Shown here one piece after another: positions 25,414-37,948 of a stretch of 64,000 nt of DNA (its first letter is position 1; each line of letters starts with the position of its first letter). The position numbers and the translations under genes are program-made. Below the pieces are notes generated by a model, which saw only the letters and a program-made list of their open reading frames with translations, searched no databases and was not told the DNA's origin. The DNA is from Pagrus major (lineage: Eukaryota > Chordata > Actinopteri > Spariformes > Sparidae), in the NCBI RefSeq assembly GCF_040436345.1, contig NC_133238.1, forward strand, positions 14,323,147-14,387,146, written 5' to 3'.

Positions 25414-28400
25414 TCAAAGTGTTACTATAGCAACAGAAAACAGTCACTCAGTAGATCTGCTATAGTCAGTAAGGTCCTACTGAGAAACACTGAACTACAC
25501 CAGACAACAGTCTGTACACAGAAAACCAGTCAGCAAACACTCAACAGTCGGTAACTAGTAAACAGTCCGAACAAACAGTCTGTAAACAAACAGTAAACAG
25601 TCGGTAAATGAACAGTAAACAGTCGGTAACGTTACCTTGTCGAGGATCTTGGTCTTCCCCGTGTCGACGTGTCCGAGCACACACACCACCGGAGACCTCA
25701 GTGTGTCCACGTCCACGTTCTTCAGGTTCTCCGCCCGCCGTTTCTATGGAAACACACACAGAGCCCGTCAGTCAGAGACGGGCTGAAAACAGACGAGCTC
25801 TCACTCCTCCCGTGTTCCTCACCTCTATCCTCCTCTTGGCTCGGTCGTACAGCCGCTCCTCCTTCGTCCTGTCGTCGTCCTCGCTCTCGCTGCTTTCGTC
25901 CTCGCTCTCCTTCGCTGCCCTCTTCTTCGTCTGACTGGCCGATGTCGCCTCCACCTTCTCCGCCTCCTCGTCGCTCTCCTCCTCCTCATCGTCGTCGTCC
26001 TCGTCATCCTCCTCGTCGTCCTCCTTGTCTTCCTCGTCGTCCTCCTCGCTGCCTGTAGGCTGAGGTTGGCCGGAGGGTTCCTCCTTCACCTCGATGTGGA
26101 CTTTCTTCAACTCTGACACAAAAAACAGGAAATATGAAGAGTTTTAATACGACTGCAAAGACTGGAGATATTTTTCATTAACAAAACAAGGTGAATCTTT
26201 TGTGGTTTCCTGTTGAAGATGGATAATAACCTTTCTCCTCGTCGGTGGCGATGGCCTCCCAGTCGTCCACGGCAGCCTCCAGCTTCACCTCTGCACGGAA
26301 ACAGAGGAAAGAGTCGTCACGGCAACGAATACAAACCATCATCATCGCCACCCATCACCTGCCTCCTCGGTCCTCCGGACTCACCTGGCTCTGGGGCCGG
26401 CGTCTTGGCTTCTGTTTCCATGGCAACGGGCTCTGGAGTCTCTGACGTCGGTGAAGTGATTTCTGATGGAGAGCGAGGACAACGTTTTAAATCAGGAGAA
26501 GTGTTTGTGATTGAGTGATTAACGAGCGGCGGCGTGGTACCTTCAGGAGTTTGGGTGGTGGGCTTCTTCTTCCGCGTGTAAATCGGCTTCTTCTTTGGCA
26601 TCGAGTCTTTGGATGGCACTTCAACACCTGAAGAAGACAAAACGTCTTTAACAACTCCTGAACTTTATCAGAAGACGAAGAAGAAACAGAAGAAGCAGAA
26701 GAAGAAAAAAGAAGAAGAAGAAGATAATTTCGGCCTCCTTCACATGAAAACGTCTTTGTGTGATGACGATCATCAGCTTTTGTCTTTTTCAGAGATCCTC
26801 TATTGATTTGTTTGTGAGGAGGGCTCACTCTGGACAGATTTGAGAATCTTTGGTTGAAGGCTGCTGAATGTTATTTTTAAAGCTGCGATGTGATTGGTCG
26901 TCCTCTCACCTTGAGCCTGCAGCATCTTGAGCGTGGCCTCGGCCCGAGCTCGAGCCTCCCTCTGGGTTTTCGTTAGCAGCTTGCCCTCCTTCTTCAGACG
27001 CTCCTTCCTCTCCTTCTCCTTCTGCTTCTTCTTCTCCTTGCGCTCCAGCTCCAGTCGCTCCTGTCGGGACAGAGGAGGAGGTCAAAGGTCAGAGCGGAGT
27101 CTGACAGACAGATCGAACAGAAGCTAAAGGAGGAGGTGTTGTACCTGCTCCTGCCGCTGCTGCTCCAGCTCCTCCAGCCTCTTCAGGCGCTCCTCCTCCT
27201 CCCTCTTGGCTCGCTCCTCCTCCTACAAACAACAAAACGTCGCTCTCAGACAACAGACAGACTCCGAACTGAACTCTATGACTACATTTCCCACAATGCC
27301 CGACCTCCTTCATCTTGGCCAGAGCCTCCTGCATGGCCTTCACTGTGGCCTTGCTGGGTCCCTTCTTCTTCTCCTTCTCCTCCTCCTTCTTCTCTCCCTT
27401 CTTCTTCTTCTTGTCCTTCTTCTTCTTGTCGCCCTCGGCCTCGTCTGCAGGAGAAGAAGAAGAAACACGGTGAAAAGTTTCCTCGATGCATTTTTGTTTC
27501 TGTTAATTGTGTAAAAAGTTTGAGTCTTACCCTCGGCTGCCGGCTCCGCCCCTTCCTGTTCCTCCGCCGCTGCTGCAGGTGGCGCTGTCGGAGGGGGCGT
27601 GGCCTCTGTCGTCTTCTTCTCTGGCTCCATCTTGGCGTCCACGCCGGTCTCCTTCTCCTTCAGCTTCTTCTGCTTCATCCTCTCCTCCTCCTTCTTCTTC
27701 CTGTCGCGCTCCTTCTTCTCCGCCTTCTTCTGCGCCGCCGTCTTCATCTTGAAGCCTCCTCCCTCCTCCTCGTCCTGCTCCTCCTCGCTGTCCGCCTTCG
27801 CCGCCTTGCCTTTGTTCTTCTTCTTCTTGTCTCTCCTGGAGGTGACCTCGTCGTCGTCGTCCGACTCGTCATCGTCGTCTTCCTTCCCTCCTCCTCCTCC
27901 TCCTCCTCCCCTCACGCCTTCGTCCTCTTCATCGTCGGACACTGAAGCTTTTTTGCCCATCTTCTTGTCTTCTTTGGTCTTCAGGCGAGAGCGTGAGCCG
28001 CTGTCGTCGTCAGAGTCGGAGGGAGGAGCAGCGGGAGGCGCCTGCAGACAGACAGACAGGATCAGTACGGAGGCTCAGGAGGGACAAATATGTGGTTTCA
28101 TATGTAAAAAAAACTGTCTTCACCTTCTTGATGTCTCTCTGCTCTCCGTTCCTCTCGTCATTCAGCTGAGCTTCACCTTCCTCGTCCTCGTCCTCAGGGC
28201 TGGCTCCGCCCTTCTTCCCCTTCCTGGTTTTCTTCTTCTCTGGTTTTGGAGGCTCGACGCTCTCCACTTCCTCTGTGGCGTCTGATTTCTGCAGAGGAAA
28301 CAGGAGCGCTTTAATAAACCCAGACATTTTGTGGAGCTTTGACGTGAAATGAGGGTTTGTTGTGACAGTAGTTCACTGAGGTGTGGTCACCTTTCCCTTC

Positions 28401-30084
28401 CCTCCCTGAGTCTCCAGAGACAGCTCCTCCAGCTCCTTCAGGATGTCCTCCTCACTGCAGGAGGTCAGAACACAACATATCAGCAGCGACGACACAACCA
28501 GCTGTGTTTACATCTGACTGACATGTACATCGATAAGAGAAGAATGTGACGAGGAGGAAAGGAAGAAGAAGAAGAAGAAGAAGAAGAACAACAACAACAA
28601 CAACAACGAGGAGCAGTAGAAGGAGAGATTCAGCTTGTCGTACTCGAAATCGTCCTTCTTGGCTCCTTTCTTCTTCTTCTTCCCTTTCGGCTCCTTGGAG
28701 GCTCCGGCTCCTTCGATCTCGGCCGCCAGAGCGTCGATGTCGATGCCGTCATCTTTGGCACTGAGGACAGATCAATCAATCAATCAACACCTGATCACCG
28801 ACTGACACCTGACCACCGACTGATAGCTGACACTGACACTGACAGTGTCTGTCTGGACTCAGTGAGGTGCACAGACCTCAGCACAACTCTGTGTGTGTCA
28901 GAACAATACAAACTGCTGACTCTGCTCTTCTAAACAACCTTTTATTTCCCATCAGCCCTCTGAAACACACACACACACACACACACACACCAGGATGAGG
29001 AGACCTTTCACTGTCTGTAATCATGATGTCATATGTGGATGATGTCACACTGTGTGGGACTGTCGACTGCTCAGATATCTGTGGAAAACCTGCGACGTTC
29101 TTTAAACGTTCCTCGAGCTGCTGAACACTAAGAACAAACACTAGTGTTTCTAGGACAGAGGCTCAGATATCATACAGACAGGGAACACAAGAAGAAGAAG
29201 AAGAAGAAGCAGCAGAAGAAGAAGAAGCAGCAGCAGAAGAAGAAGCAGCAGCTCTGTGATTGGCTGTGCAGGTCTCAGAGTTCCTCGTGTTCTCTGTGGG
29301 GTCCATACATGTTATATTCTGTCAGTCACGTCGAGTTTAATTTAATTTAAAGGTTTTTCAGGCTGAACTTTGATTTTCTCAACCCAACACATCCTCCACC
29401 TGTCTGTAGTGACGTCACTGGTCAGCAGGTGAGCAGGTCCCAGCGTTACATCAGCCACCGTCAGCTGTCACACTCACAATGACCTGTACAACACAGATAG
29501 CGAGCTAACAGCTAGCCTAGCCTCCAGTGCTGTCCCCGCCTGTGGCTCCCGTTAGCAGCTAGCAGCTAGCAGCTAGCTGTGCCAGGTGACAGGTGAGCTG
29601 TCAGGGAGCAGCTGGAGTCAGGTCCAGAGTCACAGCTCGAGGCTCAGACTCAGAGCTGAGACAGCAGCCGGCTCACACGGAGCTAACGCTAAGCTAAGCT
29701 ACCTGACTGAGCGGAGTCTGTAGCTAACACCGACAGCAGAGCCGTAAACAAGCCCCCACAGGCGGAGGCTGGCCCGGGCCGGCCCGGGTGAGCCCGGGTC
29801 GGCCCGCCTGCTGCCTGTGTGACTCATCTGAAGCCATTCCCAGGTGTTTAAACTCCACCTGCACACGCGCACACACACACACACACACTGACTCGTGGTT
29901 AGCTTCTGCTATCAGCTAGCCGCTAAGCTAACGCCGTGAGCAGCGGGCTAACGGGCCCGTTTTGAGGTGTTCACGGGGCGGGAAAGTTTCGCCCCGGCGG
30001 GTGCGGGTGCGGGCGGGTGTGGTGGGTCAGCAGGCGGTGCTTTCTCTACCTGTCCTCCCCGGATTTCTTCTGTTTCTTCCCCAT
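21024..30084 (-). CDS. eif5b: eukaryotic translation initiation factor 5B, complete
   Basis: Twenty-six exons join in frame (5' to 3'): 30084-30050, 28760-28644, 28454-28391, 28288-28124, 28041-27531, 27444-27305, 27222-27145, 27060-26910, 26627-26541, 26462-26385, 26290-26231, 26112-25823, 25743-25636, 25360-25250, 25137-25070, 24740-24599, 24468-24337, 23905-23723, 23644-23483, 23348-23217, 23107-22976, 22242-22166, 22076-21912, 21830-21692, 21608-21447, 21131-21024; 3597 nt, 1198 aa. eIF5B is the GTPase that joins the 60S subunit to the initiation complex. The start [11 protein letters not shown] matches the family. A Lys/Glu-rich disordered N-terminal half precedes the G domain: G1 GHVDTGKT, switch [12 protein letters not shown]3 DTPGHE, G4 NKVD (split between exons), G5 SAH. 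The C terminus [15 protein letters not shown] is typical. The donor of the exon ending at 27305 (GTCGGG) is weak. Confidence 0.97.
22388..22972. repeat. 14-16-bp minisatellite (GACAGGTGAGGACACA), eif5b intron
   Basis: About 585 bp of units such as GACAGGTGAGGACACA, GACAGGTGAGGAGACA and CAGGTGAGGAGCCA almost fill the intron between exons 21 and 22. It ends only about four bases before the exon 21 donor. On the plus strand, opposite to transcription, every unit carries CAGGTGAGG, a near-perfect donor consensus. On the transcribed strand it reads as CCTCACCTGTCTGT. Confidence 0.93.
23137..23214. repeat. (TG)n microsatellite abutting an eif5b donor
   Basis: A GT/TG run of about 75 bp with two TCTGTCTG interruptions lies between exons 20 and 21. 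Its right end touches the donor of exon 20 (TGTTAC on the plus strand, GTAACA in the transcript). Confidence 0.9.
23358..23399. repeat. (AATC)n microsatellite, eif5b intron
   Basis: About ten CAATC/AATC tetranucleotide copies lie just upstream (in transcript sense) of the acceptor of the exon 23217-23348. Confidence 0.9.
25138..25249 (-). repeat. eif5b intron 14: (CA)n-loop-(TG)n inverted repeat
   Basis: The whole 112-bp intron on the plus strand reads (CA)n with one GAGA interruption, a short loop TCATTATTATA, then (GT)n with TCC and TCT interruptions. In the transcript it starts with GTACGA, runs through CA repeats, an AT loop and TG repeats, and ends TGTGCAG. The two arms are complementary over about 40 bp, so the pre-mRNA intron can fold on itself. 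Confidence 0.85.
25363..25411. repeat. (CA)n microsatellite serving as acceptor tract (eif5b)
   Basis: A run of about 48 bp of CA on the plus strand. In the transcript it is (TG)n followed directly by the CAG acceptor of the exon 25250-25360, with no ordinary pyrimidine tract. Confidence 0.9.
28562..28612. repeat. (GAA)n/(CAA)n tract, eif5b intron
   Basis: A GAA run followed by a CAA run in the intron between exons 2 and 3. A similar GAA/GCA tract is at 29190-29250. Both are purine-rich on the plus strand. Confidence 0.85.
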
Positions 30085-30265
30085 CCTGCGCTGCGCTGCT
30101 CCGCGTCTCTCCGCTGGCCGACACACACGACGGCTCGCATCAGACGAAGATCGTCTGCTGCCCTACACACACGGGAGGACTCACTCCGCAGCTTTTCCAC
30201 CACCGACCGATCTGTGAACGCGCTGCCGTTTCCATGGAAACCGACTATATACAGCTCGTTATAAT
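29440..30265 (-). promoter_or_regulatory. GC/CpG-rich eif5b promoter and first-intron region
   Basis: The stretch around and upstream of the eif5b start codon (30084) is clearly richer in GC and CpG than its surroundings. It has runs such as GGCCCGGGCCGGCCCGGG near 29773 and CGGGTGCGGGTGCGGGCGGG near 29998, plus TAGCAGC repeats near 29555. This fits a CpG-island promoter of a housekeeping gene. No TATA box is obvious. The exact start site is not visible. Confidence 0.45.
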
Positions 30266-31105
30266 GTGGAGCACTAAAAAACGTCAATGAACATTAAAAC
30301 ATGCAAAATACCAACGTGGAGAAATGTTATATTAAAGATGAAACTTTAAAAAGTGTTTAATTAAATATTTAAAATGACTTCATCTGCATATAAAACACAC
30401 ACACACGTTCATGCAACACACACACGTTCATGCAACACACACACGTTCATGCAACACACATACATCTCAACTAATATGGCGCGTTTTTATTTAACTGTAA
30501 TTATTTAATCTCAATTACTAAATTATAATAATGTAGCTGTACTGTGTGAAAGTAGGGCCCGTTGCAGACACGTATCACTAAATAATAATAGAATATACTA
30601 ATATATAAATAAATGTGTAATATAACGTCACGTTTCACCAACATGCTGACAGTAAATCAAACCAACATTCAGTTCCAGGAGAACCCCGCAGAGTTACACC
30701 TCTCTTTTCCCTCTCCTCTTTGACAGAGCTCCCAGCAGCACGCATGGCTCGAGTCGGGAGCACTGCGCATGCGTCCTGCGACACGACCCGTCCAGTCGTG
30801 TTTCTGACCCACAGAGTCAAGAACCGATCCGGAATCAGATTCACGCTGATGAAAGCAAACAAACACGTTTTGTTTTGTTTTTCATTCACTAAAATAAACA
30901 TTTTCTTGCTTTATTTATTTATTTATTTAATTTATGACGTTTTGTTGACACTTGTTTATAAAACTGTAAATTTGAAATTTACATGACTTTTTATTTTAAG
31001 AATTTAAAACACTTCTGAGAAAACATGAACATAAACTGTTGGTTCATTCATTTTGTCCCTGTTGATCTTCCGTACGTCGCCCGGTCCAATCAGGATGACC
31101 CAGAT
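30085..31105. other. interval between the eif5b 5' end and the lipt1 3' end
   Basis: No gene seen. The left 180 bp belong to the eif5b promoter. A short 17-bp tandem repeat (ACACACACGTTCATGCA type, about 4 copies) is at 30393-30463. The rest is AT-rich, with an ATTT run near 30911-30935. Confidence 0.5.
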
Positions 31106-31111
31106 TTTATT
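31106..31111 (-). other. candidate polyadenylation signal for lipt1
   Basis: AATAAA on the minus strand begins only two bases after the lipt1 stop codon. If used, the 3' UTR would be about 20-30 nt. An ATTT-rich stretch 0.2 kb further on offers alternatives. Confidence 0.4.
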
Positions 31112-31113
31112 CT

Positions 31114-34100
31114 TCAGCCCATCGCCGTCACCACGGCGTCACACAGCTTCCTCAGTCGGTCCCGCAGCTCGCCGCTCTCACACCGCAGCAGCGCGGTAAA
31201 CGCCGCCGCCGCTCGATGACCACAGAACCTCTCTCCGACCAGCACGTCGCTCAGCCCGCCGCTCAGCCGCCGAGGCAGCCAGTCGTCAGGAACGTCCAGC
31301 TGGCAGCGCTCGATCACGCCGCTCTTTATGTCCATGTCCAGCTGGGCGGAGCTGAGAGAAGATCCCTCCTCTGGCAGCTGCAGGGCGGTCTGGACACTGA
31401 ATTTAGGCGTCTTACCGAACGTCCAGTCCCAGCCTCGCAGCTCCGCCGCCGCGCTGCTCAGTCCGGGAAACGCTGACTCATCGGCCGGGTCGACGAGGGC
31501 CGACGCAGCGCTGAAGCTGAACTCTGGAGACGGAGGGAAGGATTCAAACTTTAACCACTGGAGGGCAGCACAAACAACTTCATCAATTCACTCAAGATCG
31601 ATCAGAAGCCCCAGATCAAGGATCAATAACCCCGCACACTCAGGAGCATCCATCACATCCATCACTCAGGAGCATCCATCACATCCATCACTCAGGAGCA
31701 TCCATCACTCAGGAGCATCCATCACATCCATCACTCAGGAGCATCCATCACTCAGGAGCATCCATCACATCCATCACTCAGGAGCATCCATCACTCAGGA
31801 GCATCCATCACTCAGGAGCATCCATCACATCCATCACATCCATCACACAGGAGCATCCATCACTCAGGAGCATCCATCACATCCATCACATCCATCACAC
31901 AGGAGCATCCATCACTCAGGAGCATCCATCACATCCATCACATCCATCACATCCATCACTCAGGAGCATCCATCACATCCATCACACAGGAGCATCCATC
32001 ACATCCATCACATCCATCACACAGGAGCATCCATCACTCAGGAGCATCCATCACTCAGGAGCATCCATCACATCCATCACTCAGGAGCATCCATCACATC
32101 CATCACTCAGGAGCATCCATCACATCCATCACACAGGAGCATCCATCACTCAGGAGCATCCATCACATCCATCACTCAGGAGCATCCATCACATCCATCA
32201 CTCAGGAGCATCCATCACATCCATCACACAGGAGCATCCATCACTCAGGAGCATCCATCACATCCATCACTCAGGAGCATCCATCACATCCATCACATCC
32301 ATCACACAGGAGCATCCATCACTCAGGAGCATCCATCACATCCATCACTCAGGAGCATCCATAGCTCAGGAGCATCCATCACTCAGGAGCATCCATCACA
32401 TCCATCACTCAGGAGCATCCATAGCTCAGGAGCATCCATCACTCAGGAGCATCCATCACATCCATCACATCCATCACATCCATCACACAGGAGCATCCAT
32501 CACATCCATCACTCAGGAGCATCCATCACATCCATCACTCAGGAGCATCCATCACATCCATCACATCCATCACATCCATCACTCAGGAGCATCCATCACA
32601 TCCATCACATCCATCACATCCATCACTCAGGAGCATCCATCACTCAGGAGCATCCATCACATCCATCACTCAGGAGCATCCATCACATCCATCACATCCA
32701 TCACATCCATCACACAGGAGCATCCATCACATCCATCACACAGGAGCATCCATCACATCCATCACTCAGGAGCATCCATCACATCCATCACTCAGGAGCA
32801 TCCATCACTCAGGAGCATCCATCACATCCATCACTCAGGAGCATCCATCACTCAGGAGCATCCATCACTCAGGAGCATCCATCACATCCATCACATCCAT
32901 CACACAGGAGCATCCATCACTCAGGAGCATCCATCACATCCATCACATCCATCACACAGGAGCATCCATCACTCAGGAGCATCCATCACATCCATCACAT
33001 CCATCACATCCATCACTCAGGAGCATCCATCACATCCATCACACAGGAGCATCCATCACATCCATCACATCCATCACACAGGAGCATCCATCACTCAGGA
33101 GCATCCATCACTCAGGAGCATCCATCACATCCATCACTCAGGAGCATCCATCACATCCATCACTCAGGAGCATCCATCACATCCATCACACAGGAGCATC
33201 CATCACTCAGGAGCATCCATCACATCCATCACTCAGGAGCATCCATCACATCCATCACTCAGGAGCATCCATCACATCCATCACACAGGAGCATCCATCA
33301 CTCAGGAGCATCCATCACATCCATCACTCAGGAGCATCCATCACATCCATCACATCCATCACACAGGAGCATCCATCACTCAGGAGCATCCATCACATCC
33401 ATCACTCAGGAGCATCCATAGCTCAGGAGCATCCATCACTCAGGAGCATCCATCACATCCATCACTCAGGAGCATCCATAGCTCAGGAGCATCCATCACT
33501 CAGGAGCATCCATCACATCCATCACATCCATCACATCCATCACACAGGAGCATCCATCACATCCATCACTCAGGAGCATCCATCACATCCATCACTCAGG
33601 AGCATCCATCACATCCATCACATCCATCACATCCATCACTCAGGAGCATCCATCACATCCATCACATCCATCACATCCATCACTCAGGAGCATCCATCAC
33701 TCAGGAGCATCCATCACTCAGGAGCATCCATCACATCCATCACTCAGGAGCATCCATAGCTCAGGAGCATCCATCACTCAGGAGCATCCATCACATCCAT
33801 CACTCAGGAGCATCCATAGCTCAGGAGCATCCATCACTCAGGAGCATCCATCACATCCATCACATCCATCACATCCATCACACAGGAGCATCCATCACAT
33901 CCATCACTCAGGAGCATCCATCACATCCATCACTCAGGAGCATCCATCACATCCATCACATCCATCACATCCATCACTCAGGAGCATCCATCACATCCAT
34001 CACATCCATCACATCCATCACTCAGGAGCATCCATCACTCAGGAGCATCCATCACATCCATCACTCAGGAGCATCCATCACATCCATCACATCCATCACA

Positions 34101-35117
34101 TCCATCACACAGGAGCATCCATCACATCCATCACACAGGAGCATCCATCACATCCATCACTCAGGAGCATCCATCACTCAGGAGCATCCATCACTCAGGA
34201 GCATCCACCCTGGTGATGTGTTGCTGTAGTTACACCTGGTGGCCAGCAGGAGGCCTCGCTCACCACACATGTACCTGCGTTGTACTGATGCACCACAGCG
34301 TCCAGTAGCTCCTCCCACTGCAGCGTGGGGGCGTGGTCCAGCAGGTTGGCGACAGGTGAGGGGACGCTGGGCGTGGCGTTGCTATGGATACCAGGGCAAG
34401 AGGGGCGGAGCACGGCGGCGAGGGCGGAGCGGTCGGCGGAGTGCAGCAGAGTGCAGTGATGGTAGGACGACTTCCTGCTCAGCCTGGACGCACTGCCTAC
34501 AAACGTAAACATAAACAACAACAATCCTGTAAACAAACACCTGAACAGTAAATACATAAACAACAACAACATAAACAACAACAACAACATAAAGACGGAC
34601 CTGAGATCTTGAAGCGTCCGTTGAGGACGATGTCCAGCCTGTCGGTGGCGTGGACGTCCAGCTCCGGCCTGATCCGCCTCAGAGCGTCCGTGACGACCTT
34701 CAGGTTCCTCTGCCGGTCGTACGCCTTCTTGGAGGTGAAGAAGGTCAGGTTGAGGTTCCCGAGGTCGTGGAAGACGGTGCCGCCGCCGCTCCGCCTCCGG
34801 GCCAGAGGGATCCCCGCCCTCCTCATGGCCGGCAGGTTGCACTCGCTCCAGGGGTTCTGATGGCGCCCGATCACCACACACGGCCGGTTCCTCCACAGCA
34901 GCAGGATGCTGCGCTGCTGCAGGTCCACGTTGGCTTCGATCCAGTCCTCCAGGGCCAGGTTCTGGTACACGTCTGTCGACCGGGACCGGAGGACCAGACC
35001 TCCATCACTGCTGCTGATGGAGGTGGAGCTGCTGCGAGCTGATTGGCTGAAGGTTCGACAGCCTCTTAGAAGAGACAGCGTCCTCCTGATGTGTGACATC
35101 ACAGCGTCACATGACAT
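31114..35117 (-). CDS. lipt1: lipoyltransferase 1 (mitochondrial), complete
   Basis: Three exons join in frame: 35117-34601, 34496-34275, 31523-31114 (TGA), 1149 nt, 382 residues, close to the usual ~373. LIPT1 transfers the lipoyl group onto E2 subunits of mitochondrial 2-oxoacid dehydrogenases, acting downstream of glycine cleavage H protein. Visible family motifs: [55 protein letters not shown], the lysine motif GRFKISG, and [11 protein letters not shown] just after the first junction. The C-terminal exon has [12 protein letters not shown]. The N terminus ([12 protein letters not shown]..) is basic and serine-rich, fitting a mitochondrial presequence. An in-frame ATG upstream at 35168 would add 17 residues; I chose 35117 because the added residues do not improve the leader. 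Intron 2 is filled by a minisatellite. Confidence 0.95.
31635..34207. repeat. 2.6-kb composite minisatellite (CATCCATCA / CTCAGGAG) in lipt1 intron 2
   Basis: The array is built from two words: a 9-bp CACATCCAT unit and a 17-bp CACTCAGGAGCATCCAT unit (or CACACAGGAG..). They mix irregularly and fill nearly all of intron 2. A rare variant, CATAGCTCAGG, appears in pairs near 32360/32420, 33417/33477 and 33756/33816, each pair in the same longer context, which shows higher-order duplications of a few hundred bp. The array lacks plus-strand stops over long stretches, giving a spurious His/Ser/Ile-rich frame (31328-33421). Confidence 0.97.
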
Positions 35118-37027
35118 CTTTAATGTGGAAATAAACAAATGAGTGGAGTAAACACAGTGGGTCGGCACCGTCAGAGAATGTTCTGACGCTTTAAATCACT
35201 TCATGTTTTATGTTATTACAGTTCCTGAAGCCTCCAGTGGATCAGCTGAGAGCAGCCTCTGTATCTCCACATGGTGACGTCACACTTTACTCATGAATAT
35301 TTAATGACTGAACATGTTTGACTTTTGGATTTGTTGGCCGAATAAAACAAAAACACGAGTTTAGTTATTAGAGAGGTTTCCCGCTGCGAGCAGATCAATA
35401 TGCTTTATTATTTTATGATTAGAAACTTAATAGTCCATATTTCACGTGGGGTTTGGTGCGTGTACCCGCAGACACACTGTTTAACGTTAACTTAAAGTGA
35501 CACAAAGTCAACACATCTCTTTGTTTTATTTTAAATGTACCTGAAACGTGAAGTATGACGACACTGAGCCGCCTCCTCTAACAGCCCGACAGCAGGTCGG
35601 CACTCTGTCTGCTAGCTTTAGCATTAGCATTAGCTTTAGCATTAGCTTTAGCTTTAGCGCCGCCTGACATCCTGCTGACGTCACTGAAAACTAAACTATT
35701 TAATTTAATTCATCACGTTTTAATGAACGTTCATTAAGAAACAGTTTGATGGATCAACTCAGAACACAGCTGAGGACGGTTCGTCTCGTTCTGACCTGGA
35801 CCCGGAGGAGAAGCGAGCGGACCGGCGGCCAACACAAGTTCCGGTCTCGAATTTCAAAATAAAAGCCGCTTGTTTGCTCAATCAATCAATGAAAAAGTTG
35901 ATTAAAAAATGTGTATGTACCTTTTCTAATTAATGCTTCACAATAATATTAATAACAATGTCTGTAAGGAATTTAAATCAGATATTTTGTGTACACGTTG
36001 TTTAATTAACGCTTAAAAACTAAACTTTGGACACTTTGAACAAGAACTATGGCACCATGTTAAAAACTAGAAAGCAGTGAATGCGTCGTAGTTATGTGTC
36101 ACTTTTATGTTCATTACGTCTGTGTCATCTTTGTTTTGTTTGCATTTCTTCTATATGTGTGATTTTGTGTTCATAAAGACTGAAAATAGATTAAAAGAAT
36201 GTTTTTATTGTTATATTTGTTCATTTAACCGAGTTGAACAGTGACATCCTCGTTCTTTGCTTTTATTCTGAAGGGTACAATCGTTTGAAACGGTCCCATT
36301 TCCGGTTTGGTCGACTCTCGGCGCTGACCTCGGTCCCACACCGTGAAGGCACCGGGCTGTGCAGCGATGTGATCGACAAAGGTTCCGACCACATCAAAAA
36401 GAAATGATTGAATAATGAATTTACAAACAATAAGGCAGAATATGGATCATGTTACTGAGAGGGCAGAGGTCTGTCACAAACAAAAATAACAACAAAACAA
36501 AAATATACAGTAAATAAATAAAGAGGAATGAAGACTAGAACACATGTTTACATACAATACAAGTACAAATGTGTTTGATCTTTAATTTACGATTTAAAAA
36601 ACTGAATTCAGGCTCCTTTTATTGTGAAAATCTCACAGATCTCAACATTGTTGTAATTTGTTAATAAGAGGAAGTTACAACTGAAGGCAGGAAAACAAGA
36701 GCAGTTATCAAATCTGATTTATTGCAGCTCTGGATGATTCATTGATTATTCAAAATACTCTCACTGTGTCGCTGATGTTCAAACTGTTAATAAAAACACT
36801 GACCGCTCTGATACATCGACATTAAACTGAAACACGAAGATAAAACATTTAGTTATTTTTTAATGTTTCTTATTTTTATTTGATTTGATTTTAATTGAAA
36901 TATATTTCTGTTGTTATTTGTTGGCTTGAGCTCTTCTGTCTCATCAGTGTGTGAGATCATCATGATGAGGACGAGGCAGCGAGTCGGAAGAGACGACCCG
37001 AGAGAGGAAGAACATGTGACCACATCC

Positions 37028-37031
37028 TGAC

Positions 37032-37084
<53 letters not shown>
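37028..37084. repeat. (CA)n microsatellite
   Basis: About 28 uninterrupted CA copies, upstream of the ELM2-SANT gene. Confidence 0.95.
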
Positions 37085-37087
<3 letters not shown>

Positions 37088-37948
37088 CAGAGTCAGTCAG
37101 TCGGAGTCGATGATGTTTCAGGTGAGAGGTTATTTTGTCATTTACATTTTATTTCACACTGAATGTTGCTGTGACTCTGACTGTACTTTTATGCAGCAGC
37201 TGCCACACGGCTCAGCTTCAACACACTGTGTCCTGCATTATTTCATGTTTATGGTTTAAATGATGACGATGTTACAAACAGGTTGAAGAGGAAATAACAA
37301 AGCTGTGACAACTGTTTAATATCAAATGTTAAATGTGAAGTTTTGATCAGCTGGCGAGGTGTTTCTGAACCAATGAACGCAGAATGAAAGAGTATTTAAA
37401 ATTATTTGTGTTGGTTTTCATGTGACATCAAACTGGACGTGTCACTTTAAGAGACGCGAAGGTTAATTATCTCTGGGTGTCATTTCTTAGAAGAGTCCTG
37501 TTATCACACATTCACACTTAGTCATGTCGCCACGTTCAGCTGCTGTGTGGTCTCCAGCCGTCAGCAGCAAAAGATATTTATGTCATATGTTCAGTTCAAC
37601 GCTTCACTGAACTCACTGACACGATTTCAGACACAGAAATATCCAGAAAATTAAGAGACAGTAAACTCATCAAACGCGGAAGCCAAGAAAGTTTTGTAGG
37701 TTACAACTTCCTGAACATTCGAGTAAAAAATCTGCTGTAATTCAAACTGCAGAGGAGCTTCAAAAGTATCTGAGACAGGGTGAAGCTCCTGACTAATCAA
37801 AAAATGGGCAAAAAGGTGGAGCTGGAGTTGAACAAGAGCAGCTAGCTGGAAGCTACCAAGCTGCTAAGACTAGCAGATAGAATTCTGCACTGTACATTAG
37901 CTGCAAGCTAGTGAGCAACAACTAGTTGCTAACTCTGGTCAGTTGAGT

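Noticed and set aside
25772-28285. Long plus-strand Ser/Leu/Pro-rich frames between 25.7 and 28.3 kb
   Set aside because: They are antisense shadows of the Lys/Glu-rich eif5b exons.
31328-33421. 697-residue plus-strand open frame rich in [12 protein letters not shown]
   Set aside because: It runs from antisense lipt1 exon 3 into a minisatellite whose units lack stop codons; there is no splice or family support.
31635-34207. CRISPR-like regular array
   Set aside because: Units are 9 and 17 bp tandem repeats without unique spacers, inside a vertebrate intron.
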